Counted from the stretch's first letter, positions 21,042-30,850 are shown. The stretch is DNA of 64,000 bases from Marinicella gelatinilytica (GCF_026410405.1 NZ_JAPMLN010000011.1:39627-103626); one strand, 5' to 3'. Notes: generated by a model not told the origin, from the letters alone. Translations and numbers: made by a program.

Positions 21042-21047
21042 ATTATA
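21042..21047 (-). promoter_or_regulatory. candidate -10 element for gyrB
   Basis: A perfect TATAAT on the minus strand lies 27 bp upstream of the gyrB start, in the 99-bp gap after recF. I see no clear -35 at the right spacing, so this is only a candidate. Confidence 0.35.
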
Positions 21048-21113
21048 CCATTAATAAGAACCATTAACGAGGCCGTCTCATGATGGCTTCTCAGTTTAAA
21101 TAGGATTGCTTTG

Positions 21114-22199
21114 TTAGCTTAAAACCGCATGATTGGAATTATCTTGTTTCACGTGGAACGTTTCACTTTCGTTGAAATATGGTTTGATTGAATATGCATT
21201 AACGGTCGTGATAAAAATTTGTCGTTGTTTATTTTGTATGTATTTAGCCAGAAGTGCTAAAGCGTGTGCGTCTAATTCTGAATCAATATCATCGATACAA
21301 ATAACAGGTGACTTATTGTTTTTATCTTCATATATTTCAATATAAACAAGATACATAATGATGGCTAATAATTTCTTTTGGCCTCTGGATAAAATCACAT
21401 GCGCGGATTTATTATTGTTTAAACAAATCAAATCAGCTTTATTGACACCCAAACCAACAAACCCCTGTTTTAAATGAATGTTTTGTTTTTGAATTAATTC
21501 TGCAAACAAATCAGAACTTGACCAACCTTTGTTATATGAAATGGTCAACCCATTTACATGAGGTAAAAAATATTGAGCCAGTTGTTTAAACTTTTGTTCA
21601 ATCCTAGCAACAACCGCCGACCGGTATTGATGGGTTTGTTCCGCTAACTGGCTATATTTTTCTTGCCATAATGGCAACTCATCCAAGCCCCCATTTTTAA
21701 GTAGTTTATTCAAGTGTTGCTGGATTTTTTGGGTTTTCTTCCAAATGGGCAAATAATTTGGTTCCACGTGAAACACCAACCAATCTAAATAAGACCTTCG
21801 AAATCCAGGCGCATGATCAATCCATAGAAAGGCATTTGGATCAATACTAACAACCGGAAAATGCTGGGCAATGTCAGTTTGGCTTTTTATTTGTTGGTTA
21901 TTGAGCTTTATGGTTTTTTTATTATCACGGGTATAACCAACACCCAGTTTATGCGATTGTCCATTATCGGAAGAAATATACTCACTAAAAACTGACAATT
22001 GATTTTGTTCATGCTGAATCAACTGTTTGCTTTTATGGTGACGGAAAGATCGTCCTGTCGATTGCCAGTAGATGGCTTCAATAAGAGCCGTTTTACCACT
22101 GCCATTGTCGCCATCAATAATCGATATGGGTGTATTGAATGTCTGATTTAACGCGGCATAGCAGCGAAAATTTTCAAGCAAAAGTCTGCTAAGAAACAC
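21114..22199 (-). CDS. recF: DNA replication and repair protein RecF
   Basis: A 361-residue SMC-like ATPase. Walker A is GDNGSGKTALIEA, a LSRGQKKLLAI signature precedes Walker B, and the acidic motif is CIDDIDSELD. RecF loads RecA at gaps through RecOR. The gene starts with GTG at 22199, three bases after the dnaN stop. It is part of the conserved dnaA-dnaN-recF-gyrB order. Confidence 0.96.
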   Translation of the reverse strand: MFLSRLLLENFRCYAALNQTFNTPISIIDGDNGSGKTALIEAIYWQSTGRSFRHHKSKQLIQHEQNQLSVFSEYISSDNGQSHKLGVGYTRDNKKTIKLNNQQIKSQTDIAQHFPVVSIDPNAFLWIDHAPGFRRSYLDWLVFHVEPNYLPIWKKTQKIQQHLNKLLKNGGLDELPLWQEKYSQLAEQTHQYRSAVVARIEQKFKQLAQYFLPHVNGLTISYNKGWSSSDLFAELIQKQNIHLKQGFVGLGVNKADLICLNNNKSAHVILSRGQKKLLAIIMYLVYIEIYEDKNNKSPVICIDDIDSELDAHALALLAKYIQNKQRQIFITTVNAYSIKPYFNESETFHVKQDNSNHAVLS

Positions 22200-22202
22200 A
22201 AA

Positions 22203-23303
22203 CTAAATACGCAACGGCATAACAACAAGACGACAATCCAGTCGATCAGGGTGTTTAATTAAACAGCTGGATAACGGGTCTTTAAAACTAAACTGAACTT
22301 GATCGCTCTCAATAACATTTATGGCATCTAATAAGTAACCAACATTAAACGCGGTCTCCATGTCAGTAATACTGGTTTGCACTTCAATGGAATCTTCGGC
22401 TTGTTCTTGATCAGGGTTATGACCGAGAATTTGCAAGTGATTGGTTGAGATTTTAAATTTAACACCTTTGTATTGTTCATTGGATAAAATAGCAACCCGC
22501 CGTAATGCCCTTTCAAGCTGGACTTTATCGGCAATAAAATCATTTTCCATGTCTAATGGGATAACTGTTTGATAGTCAGGAAATTTACCATCTATCAATT
22601 TTGATGTCATCTGAGTGCCTTCCACCTCAATACTGACATGATTTTTCCCTAAATGAATGGCAATGTCTTGATCGACATCACGAATCATTTTATTCAATTC
22701 CATCACACCTTTGCGCGGAATTAAAATTTGTTTACTGATACCTGCCTGATTAACATAATCAGTTTCTGATAGTGCCAATCGGTGACCGTCTGCAGACACG
22801 CAACGAATTTTGTCATTAAGAATTTCAAATAACAAACCATTAAGAAAATAGCGAACGTCATGACTCGCCATACAAAAAATTGTTTGTTTGAGCATTCGTG
22901 ATAAATGCGTGCTATGAATGGTGACTGTTTCGAATGTCTCAACATCCTCTAGTAGAGGGTAGTCATTGGCCGGCAATGTGCTTAAACTAAATCGGCTGTC
23001 TCCCGATTTAATAACGCAGTGATTGTCGTCAAGACTGAATTCCATAATAGAACCATCAGGTAATGATTTACAAATTTCCAGTAATTTTTGAGCCGGTAAA
23101 GTCATTTCTCCCTGAAACTCAGTATCTACGCTGGTGAAGCTGTTCATTTCGACTTCTAAATCACTGGTGGTCAACCGTAACTCATCTTCATTAATTGAAA
23201 AAAGAACATGACTCAGTATGGGTAATGTGCCTTTCTTTTCAACAACACCACAAATCTGATTTAACGGTGCCAATAACTGCTCTCTTTGTATTTTAAATAA
23301 CAT
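22203..23303 (-). CDS. dnaN: DNA polymerase III beta sliding clamp
   Basis: A 366-residue clamp protein with three repeated clamp domains. It starts MLFKIQREQLLAPLNQICGV and ends with the conserved RLVVMPLRI. The length equals that of E. coli DnaN. It encircles DNA as a dimer and tethers polymerase III. It is separated from dnaA by a 176-bp region with DnaA boxes. Confidence 0.98.
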   Translation of the reverse strand: MLFKIQREQLLAPLNQICGVVEKKGTLPILSHVLFSINEDELRLTTSDLEVEMNSFTSVDTEFQGEMTLPAQKLLEICKSLPDGSIMEFSLDDNHCVIKSGDSRFSLSTLPANDYPLLEDVETFETVTIHSTHLSRMLKQTIFCMASHDVRYFLNGLLFEILNDKIRCVSADGHRLALSETDYVNQAGISKQILIPRKGVMELNKMIRDVDQDIAIHLGKNHVSIEVEGTQMTSKLIDGKFPDYQTVIPLDMENDFIADKVQLERALRRVAILSNEQYKGVKFKISTNHLQILGHNPDQEQAEDSIEVQTSITDMETAFNVGYLLDAINVIESDQVQFSFKDPLSSCLIKHPDRLDCRLVVMPLRI

Positions 23304-23410
23304 AGTATAATATATAAAAATAGTTATTATTATAGTGAATAACTTACTGATTAACCTTTCTAAGTTATTGATTAATATAGATTTAAAATTACTAATTAAT
23401 CTTTATAACC

Positions 23411-23419
23411 TGTGGATAA
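23411..23419 (-). promoter_or_regulatory. DnaA box (perfect TTATCCACA)
   Basis: The plus strand reads TGTGGATAA, the exact reverse complement of the consensus DnaA box. It sits next to the AT-rich stretch in the dnaA-dnaN gap. Confidence 0.8.
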
Positions 23420-23457
23420 CCTGTGCTTAAAAATGGCTTGAAAAAGTTATACTCAGC

Positions 23458-23466
23458 TTATCCACA
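23458..23466 (+). promoter_or_regulatory. DnaA box (perfect TTATCCACA)
   Basis: An exact consensus box 14 bp from the dnaA stop, inverted relative to the one at 23411-23419. Confidence 0.8.
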
Positions 23467-23479
23467 GCTTGTTAACAAC

Positions 23480-24790
23480 TTATTCAATGAGTATATTCAC
23501 AATCTTTTGCCGATCTTCAGATAGTTCTGATTCTTGGTTTAATAAATCATTCATTTTACGGTATGCATGTAAAACTGTGGTGTGATCACGACCACCAAAT
23601 AACTCCCCAATTTCAGGGTAACTTTTATCGGTTAATTCTTTACTCAGAAACATCGCCATTTGTCTTGGTCTGACAATGGAGCGTTTCCTGCTTTTGCCTA
23701 AAAGTTCAGATAGTTTTACATTGTAATACTGTGCTGTTGATTTTTGTATATTTTCAACAGAAACAATCTGATGGTTAACTTTGAATAATTCTTTTAAAAT
23801 TTGTTTGGTGTATTGTAAATCAATTTTTTTACGGGTGAAATTGGCATTGGCCTTTAAAGTGCTCAAAGCCCCTTCCAGCTCTCTGATATTGGAATTTAAT
23901 TGTTTCGCAATAAAGTGGGCCACTTCATCACAAATATCAACTTTAATAAGAGCCGCTTTTTCTTTCAAAATGGCAACCCTGGTTTCATAATCAGGTGGAT
24001 CAATGGGAACAGATATACCCCATCCCAAGCGAGATTTAAGCCGAGATTCCAATCCATTGACTTCTTTTGGGTAGCGGTCACAGGTAATAATAACCCTTTT
24101 TTGACCTTCTAATAAATAATTAAAAGTATGGAAAAATTCTTCTTGAGAGCGTTCTTTGCGTGCAAAGAACTGAATATCGTCGATTAATAATGCAGTCACA
24201 GAGCGATATTTCTGCTTAAAGGCATCCATGGATTTTTGTTGAATGGCTTTCACCATTTGATTGACATAAATTTCTGAATGCAAATAACAAACCACTTCCT
24301 TGGGATTGCTTTTTTTGATTTCATTACCGATGGCATGCAGCAAATGTGTTTTGCCTAAACCGGTACTGCCATAAATCAGTAAAGGGTTGTTTTCTTCAAC
24401 ACGGGAAGCTGTCGCGGTTTGAAGTGATGCCGCTAAAGCGATGGTGTTTGAGCGACCTTCAATGAAATTTTGAAAAGTAAAACGGGGATCTAAATGATCG
24501 TTAATTTTAAGTGCTGTTTTTTTGGGTTTTTGATTGGTTTGTTGAGTGGGTTGTTCACTAATAACTTTTTTTAATGCCAATTCAACATCCATATTTTGAC
24601 CAGATATTTCCTTTAAGACAGCTTTAATATAAGTGAGGAATTGGTCTTTAATCTTATTGAGAACTATATCATTAGATGCTTCTAAAATAACAGTGTTTTC
24701 CATGATGGTGGCATCCAGCGGCCTAATCCATAAAGTCACTTGATCTTTAGGTAAAACAGTTTCCAACCGCTTAAGACAATTTTCCCACAT
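23480..24790 (-). CDS. dnaA: chromosomal replication initiator DnaA
   Basis: A 436-residue AAA+ initiator. It has an N-terminal domain I (about 1-85) and a short linker. Walker A is YGSTGLGKTHLLHA, Walker B is ALLIDDIQFF, and the C-terminal DNA-binding signature is GGRDHTTVLHAYRK. It opens oriC. The linker is short, so the protein is somewhat shorter than E. coli DnaA (467). It is transcribed divergently from rpmH. Confidence 0.98.
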   Translation of the reverse strand: MWENCLKRLETVLPKDQVTLWIRPLDATIMENTVILEASNDIVLNKIKDQFLTYIKAVLKEISGQNMDVELALKKVISEQPTQQTNQKPKKTALKINDHLDPRFTFQNFIEGRSNTIALAASLQTATASRVEENNPLLIYGSTGLGKTHLLHAIGNEIKKSNPKEVVCYLHSEIYVNQMVKAIQQKSMDAFKQKYRSVTALLIDDIQFFARKERSQEEFFHTFNYLLEGQKRVIITCDRYPKEVNGLESRLKSRLGWGISVPIDPPDYETRVAILKEKAALIKVDICDEVAHFIAKQLNSNIRELEGALSTLKANANFTRKKIDLQYTKQILKELFKVNHQIVSVENIQKSTAQYYNVKLSELLGKSRKRSIVRPRQMAMFLSKELTDKSYPEIGELFGGRDHTTVLHAYRKMNDLLNQESELSEDRQKIVNILIE

Positions 24791-25081
24791 GGTTTAATTA
24801 TTAAATAAAAAAAGAAATAAAAAATAAGGCGCGTTTAGCCTGCTAAGTATAGCAAGATTGGGTTAAAATTGATATTTTATTGGACTTCACTTTATTTTAG
24901 CGACACTTGGTAAAATGCAGTGAAAGACCTGTTAAATAAAGCTTTAAATGGCTTGAAAATCAAGACAAAAAGCTTTAAACTTGCCGGCCTTTTTAGCTGC
25001 TAGATAAATTGACTTGTCTATTCGGCTGTGCAGTGTCAAGTACGTGATGTACTCAAAGTAAGATAATTTAGGTGAAATAAA
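24791..25081. other. dnaA-rpmH divergent promoter region
   Basis: A 291-bp AT-rich gap. It must hold the promoters of dnaA (minus) and rpmH (plus), but I cannot place either with confidence. There is no perfect DnaA box. An ORF on the minus strand across rpmH is an antisense shadow. Confidence 0.5.
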
Positions 25082-25216
25082 ATGAAAAGAACATACCAAC
25101 CAAGCAACACTAAACGTGCCAGAACCCATGGTTTCAGAGCACGCATGAAAACCCGTGGTGGCCGTGCTGTGATTAATGCACGACGTGCTAAAGGCAGAAA
25201 AAGACTGGCTGCATAA
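25082..25216 (+). CDS. rpmH: 50S ribosomal protein L34
   Basis: A 44-codon gene whose product begins [20 protein letters not shown] and ends with the conserved [13 protein letters not shown]. The length and composition are those of bacterial L34. It is the first gene of rpmH-rnpA-yidC-mnmE. Confidence 0.97.
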   Translation: MKRTYQPSNTKRARTHGFRARMKTRGGRAVINARRAKGRKRLAA

Positions 25217-25276
25217 CATTAAGCCATCTGACTTCATCTGGGTCAGAATAAAAGGCTTTACATTAAAGGGTGTGCC

Positions 25277-25609
25277 TTGCAACGTTTAACAAAACACCAA
25301 AAAATCAGAACCCGACCGGAGTATGGTCGGGTTTTTAATCAATCCAAAAAAATTCACTCCCCTCATTTTACATTATTGGTTCACTGGACTAAACCAGACC
25401 AACCGGCGAGATTGGGTTTGATTATCAGTAAAAAAGCAGCACCTAAAGCTGTGGATAGAAACCGAATTAAACGACTCGTGAGAGAATCATTTCGACGACT
25501 AAAATCGCTCAAATCAGCAGATTATGTGGTGATAGCAAAGCCTTCGGTTAATCAAATAACAAACCAGCAAGTGTTTGAAAGTTTACAACATTTATGGCAG
25601 CGGATTTAA
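25277..25609 (+). CDS. rnpA: ribonuclease P protein component
   Basis: A 110-residue basic protein with the RnpA signature RLGLIISKKAAPKAVDRNRIKRLVRESFR. It aids the RNase P RNA in processing tRNA 5' ends. The only plausible start is the TTG at 25277, because no ATG or GTG lies in frame ahead of the conserved N-terminal RLTKHQKIRTRPEYGRVF. The yidD gene that usually sits between rnpA and yidC is absent: only 9 bp separate rnpA from yidC. Confidence 0.95.
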   Translation: MQRLTKHQKIRTRPEYGRVFNQSKKIHSPHFTLLVHWTKPDQPARLGLIISKKAAPKAVDRNRIKRLVRESFRRLKSLKSADYVVIAKPSVNQITNQQVFESLQHLWQRI

Positions 25610-25618
25610 GAGTAAGTG

Positions 25619-27352
25619 ATGAATAATCAAAAAAATATTTACCTCATTATCATGATGTTTTTAGGGTTTTTGTTATATGTTCAATGGCAAAAAGATTATG
25701 CCCAACCAAATGAAAGTACAACCACTGTACAAACCACCCATGAGCAAAACCAAGATACTCCACAATTACCCAATGAAACTCCGATGGCATCAAACGATGC
25801 GGATATTCCACAACCAACTGCTGCGGTCAGTCAAACTGAAACACCGCAAGTTAATAACAGTCCGGCAGCCACCACAGATGTTATAAGCCGAGTCGAAACA
25901 CCTTTGCTAAAATTGGAATTCTCCGCAGAAGGTGGGGCGCTGGTGTACGCGGAATTAAAACAATATCCATTGAAAAAAAATGAAGCGAAAAATGTCATTT
26001 TGATGGACTATAGAAATCAACCCTACCGTGCTGAATCAGGTTTAGTAGGTTCACAAATTAATTTTACCCATAAAGATATTTTCACCACTGAACAGGCCGC
26101 TCTGTCGGTTTCAGAACAACCGGTTGATTTGGTATTCACCAGTCGTAAAGATGGTGCCACCCTAACTAAAACCTATCAAATAAGCCCAGATAGTTATGCC
26201 ATTAAAGTTAGTCAGCGCGTCACCAACCAAACCGGGCAATCCATAAGTTTAAGTGATTATCAACAAATAAAACGCAACAACCCTTGGGAAAATGTCTCCA
26301 CCTCATTCACCAACCCGGGTCGTTATTCATTTAAAGGTGCCGGATATTTTGACACTGAAAATGGCTACGAAACCCTTGATTTTAGCGATTTAGAAGAAGA
26401 AAAAATTAACAAAACCATGGGACCGGGTGCTTGGATTGCTATGGTACAGCATTACTTTTTTACCGGTATTGTCCCTGAAGCCAGTCAGGTTAGTGTTCAA
26501 ACACAATATACCGCCGGGAGCCAGTACCCCTATCTAATACGTTATATAACACCGGCAAAAAACATCGCTCAAGACACCAGTGAAGTCTTTAATTCCACAT
26601 GGTTTGTGGGGCCAAAATTACAAGACGAATTACCGGCCATTGCCAAAGGTTTAGATTTAACGGTCGATTATGGTGTGTTTACCGCCATATCCAAACCCTT
26701 GTTCTGGTTACTGGAAAAGATTCATGGCTTTGTTGGTAATTGGGGTTGGGCCATTGTGTTATTAACCATTTTAATCAAACTTGTATTTTTCAAGTTGTCT
26801 GAAGCGCAGTATAAATCGATGGCAAGGATGCGTAAATTACAACCGCGGATTACCACGTTAAAAGAGCGATATAAAGACGATAAGCCGAAATTTAATCAGG
26901 AAATGATGGCCTTGTATCAAAAGGAAAAAGTGAATCCTTTGGGCGGTTGTTTGCCTATATTAATACAGATTCCGGTGTTTATTGCCTTGTATTGGGTATT
27001 ACTTGAGTCAGTGGAGTTACGTCAGGCACCCTTTATTTTATGGATACAGGATTTATCCAGTCCCGATCCCTACTTTATCTTGCCGGCGATCAATGCCGCC
27101 GCCATGGTCATGACCCAACGCTTATCACCGACACCGGGTATGGATCCGATGCAACAAAAAATCATGAAATTTATGCCGATTGCATTTTCAGTGATGTTTG
27201 CTTTCTTCCAAGCTGGTTTGGTGTTGTATTGGGCACTTAACTCAGTGTTGTCATTGGCACAACAGTGGGTCATTACGCGCCGTATAGACGCCCAAGATGA
27301 CAATAAGCCGGTTATGACGAAAAAAAGTAAAGACACAACCGACGAAAAATAA
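25619..27352 (+). CDS. yidC: membrane protein insertase YidC
   Basis: A 577-residue inner-membrane insertase. It has an N-terminal signal anchor (about 5-22) and a low-complexity T/Q/P-rich linker (about 30-85). A large periplasmic beta domain follows (about 90-340). The Oxa1-type core has five membrane segments, including VNPLGGCLPILIQIPVFIALYWVLLES. It helps proteins enter and fold in the membrane. The ATG at 25619 was preferred over the GTG three bases earlier. mnmE follows after two bases. Confidence 0.96.
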   Translation: MNNQKNIYLIIMMFLGFLLYVQWQKDYAQPNESTTTVQTTHEQNQDTPQLPNETPMASNDADIPQPTAAVSQTETPQVNNSPAATTDVISRVETPLLKLEFSAEGGALVYAELKQYPLKKNEAKNVILMDYRNQPYRAESGLVGSQINFTHKDIFTTEQAALSVSEQPVDLVFTSRKDGATLTKTYQISPDSYAIKVSQRVTNQTGQSISLSDYQQIKRNNPWENVSTSFTNPGRYSFKGAGYFDTENGYETLDFSDLEEEKINKTMGPGAWIAMVQHYFFTGIVPEASQVSVQTQYTAGSQYPYLIRYITPAKNIAQDTSEVFNSTWFVGPKLQDELPAIAKGLDLTVDYGVFTAISKPLFWLLEKIHGFVGNWGWAIVLLTILIKLVFFKLSEAQYKSMARMRKLQPRITTLKERYKDDKPKFNQEMMALYQKEKVNPLGGCLPILIQIPVFIALYWVLLESVELRQAPFILWIQDLSSPDPYFILPAINAAAMVMTQRLSPTPGMDPMQQKIMKFMPIAFSVMFAFFQAGLVLYWALNSVLSLAQQWVITRRIDAQDDNKPVMTKKSKDTTDEK

Positions 27353-27354
27353 TT

Positions 27355-28674
27355 ATGGCATCACATAACGACACCATCGCCGCCATCGCCACAGCGCCGG
27401 GCACCGGTGGTGTCGGCATCATTCGAATATCGGGTTCGGATGCTTTTGATATTGCGAAAAAATTATCTCACAACGCGTCATTCCAGCCGCGATACGCTCA
27501 TTTTAGGCATTTTTACCATGCTGATAAGCAGCTGATTGATACCGGCTTATTGCTGTTTTTCCCCAATCCCGCCTCCTTCACCGGTGAAGATGTGGTGGAA
27601 ATACAAGCCCACGGCGGTCATGTGGTGATGCACATGTTACTGGCAGAAGTGATTCGTTTAGGTGCCCGCATGGCACGGCCGGGTGAATTTTCTGAACGGG
27701 CTTTCTTGAATAACAAGATTGATTTGTTACAAGCAGAAGCCATTGCAGATTTGATTGCCGGCGGTTCTGAACAAGCTGTATTCGCATCACAGCGGTCTTT
27801 GCAAGGTGACTTCTCCAAACAGGTGAATGCCATTTTAGCGCAATTAATTGAAATTCGGGTTTGGTTAGAATCCGCCATTGATTTTCCTGAAGAAGAAATT
27901 GATTTTCTGGCAGACCAACAACTTCATCAACAATTAACTGAATTAAAACTTAGTATTGAGAAATTACGCCAAAAAAGCCGATCCGGCGTGGTGTTAAATA
28001 AAGGCATCAGTATTGCCATTATCGGCGCCCCCAATGTCGGCAAATCATCCTTACTCAATGCCCTGACCGAAGAAGACACCGCCATTACTTCTGATATTGC
28101 CGGCACCACCCGAGATGTCATCAAAGCCGATGTCTTAATTCATGGTATTCCGGTGCGATTAGTGGACACCGCCGGCATCAGAGAAAGTGATAATCCAATT
28201 GAACAACAAGGCATTGAAAAAGCCCGTGCCATTCAAGCCAGTTGTGATGTGATACTAACCGTTTATGACGGCAGTGAAAAAATCTCTGAAATCGTAAAAA
28301 CCGATGAGTCAGAACTGAGTGTGATTAATAAAATTGATCAATTACATCCGGATAATGAAAGATTATCGCCGGATTTATGGTTGTCCGCCAAAACAGGCGA
28401 CGGTATAGAGAGCTTAAAACAACGCATTGTAGACAGTGTTAAGGGTGGTGATATCAATGAAAACAGTTTTACCGCACGGCAACGTCATATTGAACAATTG
28501 AATATGACACAGCAACACGTTAATTACGCAGAGCAACATCTGAAAAATTATGTGGGTGAATTGGCGGCCGAAGAATTACGGCTCGCCCAAAATAGCCTCA
28601 ATGCCATTACCGGTGAATTCACATCGGATGATTTATTGGGCGAAATTTTCTCCAGTTTTTGCATCGGCAAGTAA
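27355..28674 (+). CDS. mnmE: tRNA modification GTPase MnmE
   Basis: A 439-residue GTPase that with MnmG makes the 5-carboxymethylaminomethyl group on wobble U34 of some tRNAs. It has an N-terminal tetrahydrofolate-binding domain. The G domain has G1 GAPNVGKS, G3 DTAGI and NKID, and the C-terminal FCIGK carries the catalytic cysteine. It is close in length to E. coli MnmE (454). It is the last gene of the rpmH unit. Confidence 0.97.
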   Translation: MASHNDTIAAIATAPGTGGVGIIRISGSDAFDIAKKLSHNASFQPRYAHFRHFYHADKQLIDTGLLLFFPNPASFTGEDVVEIQAHGGHVVMHMLLAEVIRLGARMARPGEFSERAFLNNKIDLLQAEAIADLIAGGSEQAVFASQRSLQGDFSKQVNAILAQLIEIRVWLESAIDFPEEEIDFLADQQLHQQLTELKLSIEKLRQKSRSGVVLNKGISIAIIGAPNVGKSSLLNALTEEDTAITSDIAGTTRDVIKADVLIHGIPVRLVDTAGIRESDNPIEQQGIEKARAIQASCDVILTVYDGSEKISEIVKTDESELSVINKIDQLHPDNERLSPDLWLSAKTGDGIESLKQRIVDSVKGGDINENSFTARQRHIEQLNMTQQHVNYAEQHLKNYVGELAAEELRLAQNSLNAITGEFTSDDLLGEIFSSFCIGK

Positions 28675-28797
28675 AAGTTGTGTTCCTGAGACTTACGCTC
28701 ACGGCCTAACCCACTGGCCAGACCGTGCTGCTCAGCATAAATTCCAAAACCTATCCGGATTCTTTTTTCTTCCTTATTGTTATGTCATGATATCGCT

Positions 28798-30195
28798 ATG
28801 GCGATAAAATCAATTAGAACCAAAACATTTTTGTTATTACTGAGCATGACATTAAGCATGGCTTTATTGTTGGTGCTTGCAGTTTCTCTGGGTTTTGACC
28901 GTGGTTTTAGTCGTTATAAACAGTCACTATACGACGACATCAATCAAAATATGGTTGCACAACTGTCCGATTATTATCAACAAAATGGTCATTGGCAGGC
29001 GTTTAAAACAGACCGTGTTTTGTGGCAAGATCTTCTCATAAGCAGCCTTATTGAGAAAACCGATCATACCGATGAAAATCACCGACATCAACGCCGTTGG
29101 AAAATGTTTAAATACCATGCCCTTTTGACTGCCGATAAAATTCTTGTCACAGGTCGGCAGGCACCAACCCATAAGCCGTTTAATTTGTTGGCCATTGAAG
29201 TCAAAGGTCAAACGGTTGGGTATTTACGCATACCTGATAGACAAGCAATCAATAATCATCTGGATAAAAAATTCAATCAGAACATGCAAAAGTGGTTTTT
29301 GCTGTTGTTTGGTGTTGCGTTGTTATTTACCTTATTACTCAGTTGGCCGATTTCTATTTATTTTACCCGACCTATACGGGAGTTAAATAACCACGTAAAA
29401 AAACTCAGCCAAGGTCAATACGGTCATCGAATTAACATTAATCGCGGTGATGAATTGGGACGATTATCGGATAATATCAATCACCTCAGTCAAACATTAC
29501 AAGCCAACACAGAAAACCAACGGACATTTTTTACCGATGTTTCTCATGAGCTCAGAACACCCGTGGCGGTACTGCAGGCACAAATTGAAGCCTTACAAGA
29601 TGGTATTCAAGAAGCCGATGAAAAACAGCTCAACCAATTGCACCAACAGGTCATGACGTTATCGTTGTTAATTAATGATATTCAAGATTTAGCCGGTACA
29701 GAATTGGGTGCCATGCAATATAAAATGCAAGACATCAATTTAAGTCAATTATTAACAGACCTGATAAGTGTATTTTCATCAAAAATAAACAAGGCTGAAT
29801 TAACACTACAAATAACAGTAAAAGAACAGGTTTTCATATCGGGTGATGCATTGCGACTACAGCAATTATTGACTAATTTAATTAACAATACATTGCGTTA
29901 TACTGATACAGGTGGCGTTATTAAAGTCAGTTTGAAAACAGACAAGCAACAAGCCATTATCAATATTGAAGACAGTGCACCGGGCGTGGACTCACAATAT
30001 CATGAGCAATTATTTGAACGCCTGTTTCGCCCCGATACCGCCAGAAATAAAAGTCTTGGCGGCTTTGGGATTGGTTTGGCCATTGCAAAAAATATTGTCA
30101 AGGCACACCAAGGTACAATTCACGCCTCAGATTCATCCTTGGGTGGCTTAAAAATAACAGTTAGCTTACCCGCCATAAATAAATACCATGAATAA
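28798..30195 (+). CDS. baeS: sensor histidine kinase, BaeS-like
   Basis: A 465-residue membrane kinase with membrane helices at about 14-34 and 160-185 around a periplasmic domain. HAMP follows (about 187-238). The HisKA motif is FFTDVSHELRTPVAVLQAQ with the phosphorylated histidine. The HATPase domain has NLINNTLRYT and GFGIGLAIAKNIV. The H-box region and the adjacent regulator match the BaeS envelope-stress kinase. The start at 28798 was chosen because it directly precedes the first helix. It overlaps baeR by 8 bp. Confidence 0.82.
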   Translation: MAIKSIRTKTFLLLLSMTLSMALLLVLAVSLGFDRGFSRYKQSLYDDINQNMVAQLSDYYQQNGHWQAFKTDRVLWQDLLISSLIEKTDHTDENHRHQRRWKMFKYHALLTADKILVTGRQAPTHKPFNLLAIEVKGQTVGYLRIPDRQAINNHLDKKFNQNMQKWFLLLFGVALLFTLLLSWPISIYFTRPIRELNNHVKKLSQGQYGHRININRGDELGRLSDNINHLSQTLQANTENQRTFFTDVSHELRTPVAVLQAQIEALQDGIQEADEKQLNQLHQQVMTLSLLINDIQDLAGTELGAMQYKMQDINLSQLLTDLISVFSSKINKAELTLQITVKEQVFISGDALRLQQLLTNLINNTLRYTDTGGVIKVSLKTDKQQAIINIEDSAPGVDSQYHEQLFERLFRPDTARNKSLGGFGIGLAIAKNIVKAHQGTIHASDSSLGGLKITVSLPAINKYHE

Positions 30196-30850
30196 GCATA
30201 TTTTAATTGTTGAAGATGAACCGGCTTTGGCTGAATTAATGGCACAATATTTAAGAAAAGCTGATTTTTTGACCACCATCATAGAAGATGGCAGCGAAGT
30301 AATCCCTTGGGTTAAAACACATCAGCCTGACGTGGTACTGATGGATTTAATGCTGCCCGGAGAAGATGGTATATCGCTAACCAAAGCCATCCGTGAATTT
30401 TCAGAAGTTCCGATTATTATTACCACTGCAAAAATCAGTGAAATTGACCGATTATTGGGTTTAAAAATTGGTGCTGATGATTATGTATGTAAACCTTATA
30501 GCCCTCGGGAGTTGGTTGCCAGAGTACAGGTTCAGTTACGACGCAATAATCCGCAACAAATCAGAGGTGATTTTGTTTTAAATAAGTCCCAGATTTCGGT
30601 GGAAATTAATCAGCAATCATTGCAACTAACGGTGGTGGAATTTAATCTGTTAAAAGTACTCTATCAACATGCCGGTCAAGTTTTGACTCGTGATCAGTTG
30701 ATGGATCTGGCTTACCAGGATTACCGCATTATTTCCGATCGCACCATTGACAGTCATATTAAAAAAATACGCAAAAAACTAAAATCACTGGATGATTATG
30801 ATTATATTCAGTCAATATATGGCCTTGGTTATCAATTTGTACCCAAATAA
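30188..30850 (+). CDS. baeR: response regulator, BaeR-like (OmpR family)
   Basis: A 220-residue OmpR-type regulator. The receiver domain has the phospho-aspartate in VVLMDLMLPGEDG and the lysine in VCKPYSPRELVAR. The winged-helix domain has RTIDSHIKKIRKKL. The segments AKISEIDRLLGLKIGADDYVCKPYSP and HILIVEDEP are very close to E. coli BaeR. It is coupled to the kinase gene by an 8-bp overlap. In E. coli BaeSR turns on spy, and a Spy-like gene lies next here. Confidence 0.85.
   Translation: MNKHILIVEDEPALAELMAQYLRKADFLTTIIEDGSEVIPWVKTHQPDVVLMDLMLPGEDGISLTKAIREFSEVPIIITTAKISEIDRLLGLKIGADDYVCKPYSPRELVARVQVQLRRNNPQQIRGDFVLNKSQISVEINQQSLQLTVVEFNLLKVLYQHAGQVLTRDQLMDLAYQDYRIISDRTIDSHIKKIRKKLKSLDDYDYIQSIYGLGYQFVPK

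Larger units (their letters stand above)
23304..23479. other. probable replication origin (oriC) / dnaA-dnaN intergenic region
   Basis: Two perfect 9-bp DnaA boxes (TTATCCACA) lie in opposite orientation at 23411-23419 (minus) and 23458-23466 (plus). On the dnaN side there is about 100 bp of very AT-rich DNA (23304-23405) that could act as the unwinding element. It also holds a TATAAT candidate for dnaN (23329-23334, minus). The upstream region of dnaA (24791-25081) contains no perfect box. Gene order on both sides is that of a standard bacterial origin. The boxes could also, or only, mediate dnaN control. Confidence 0.65.

Noticed and set aside
24944..25282. 112-codon minus-strand ORF across rpmH
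   Set aside because: It is antisense to the certain rpmH gene and its promoter region; cysteine- and serine-rich shadow.
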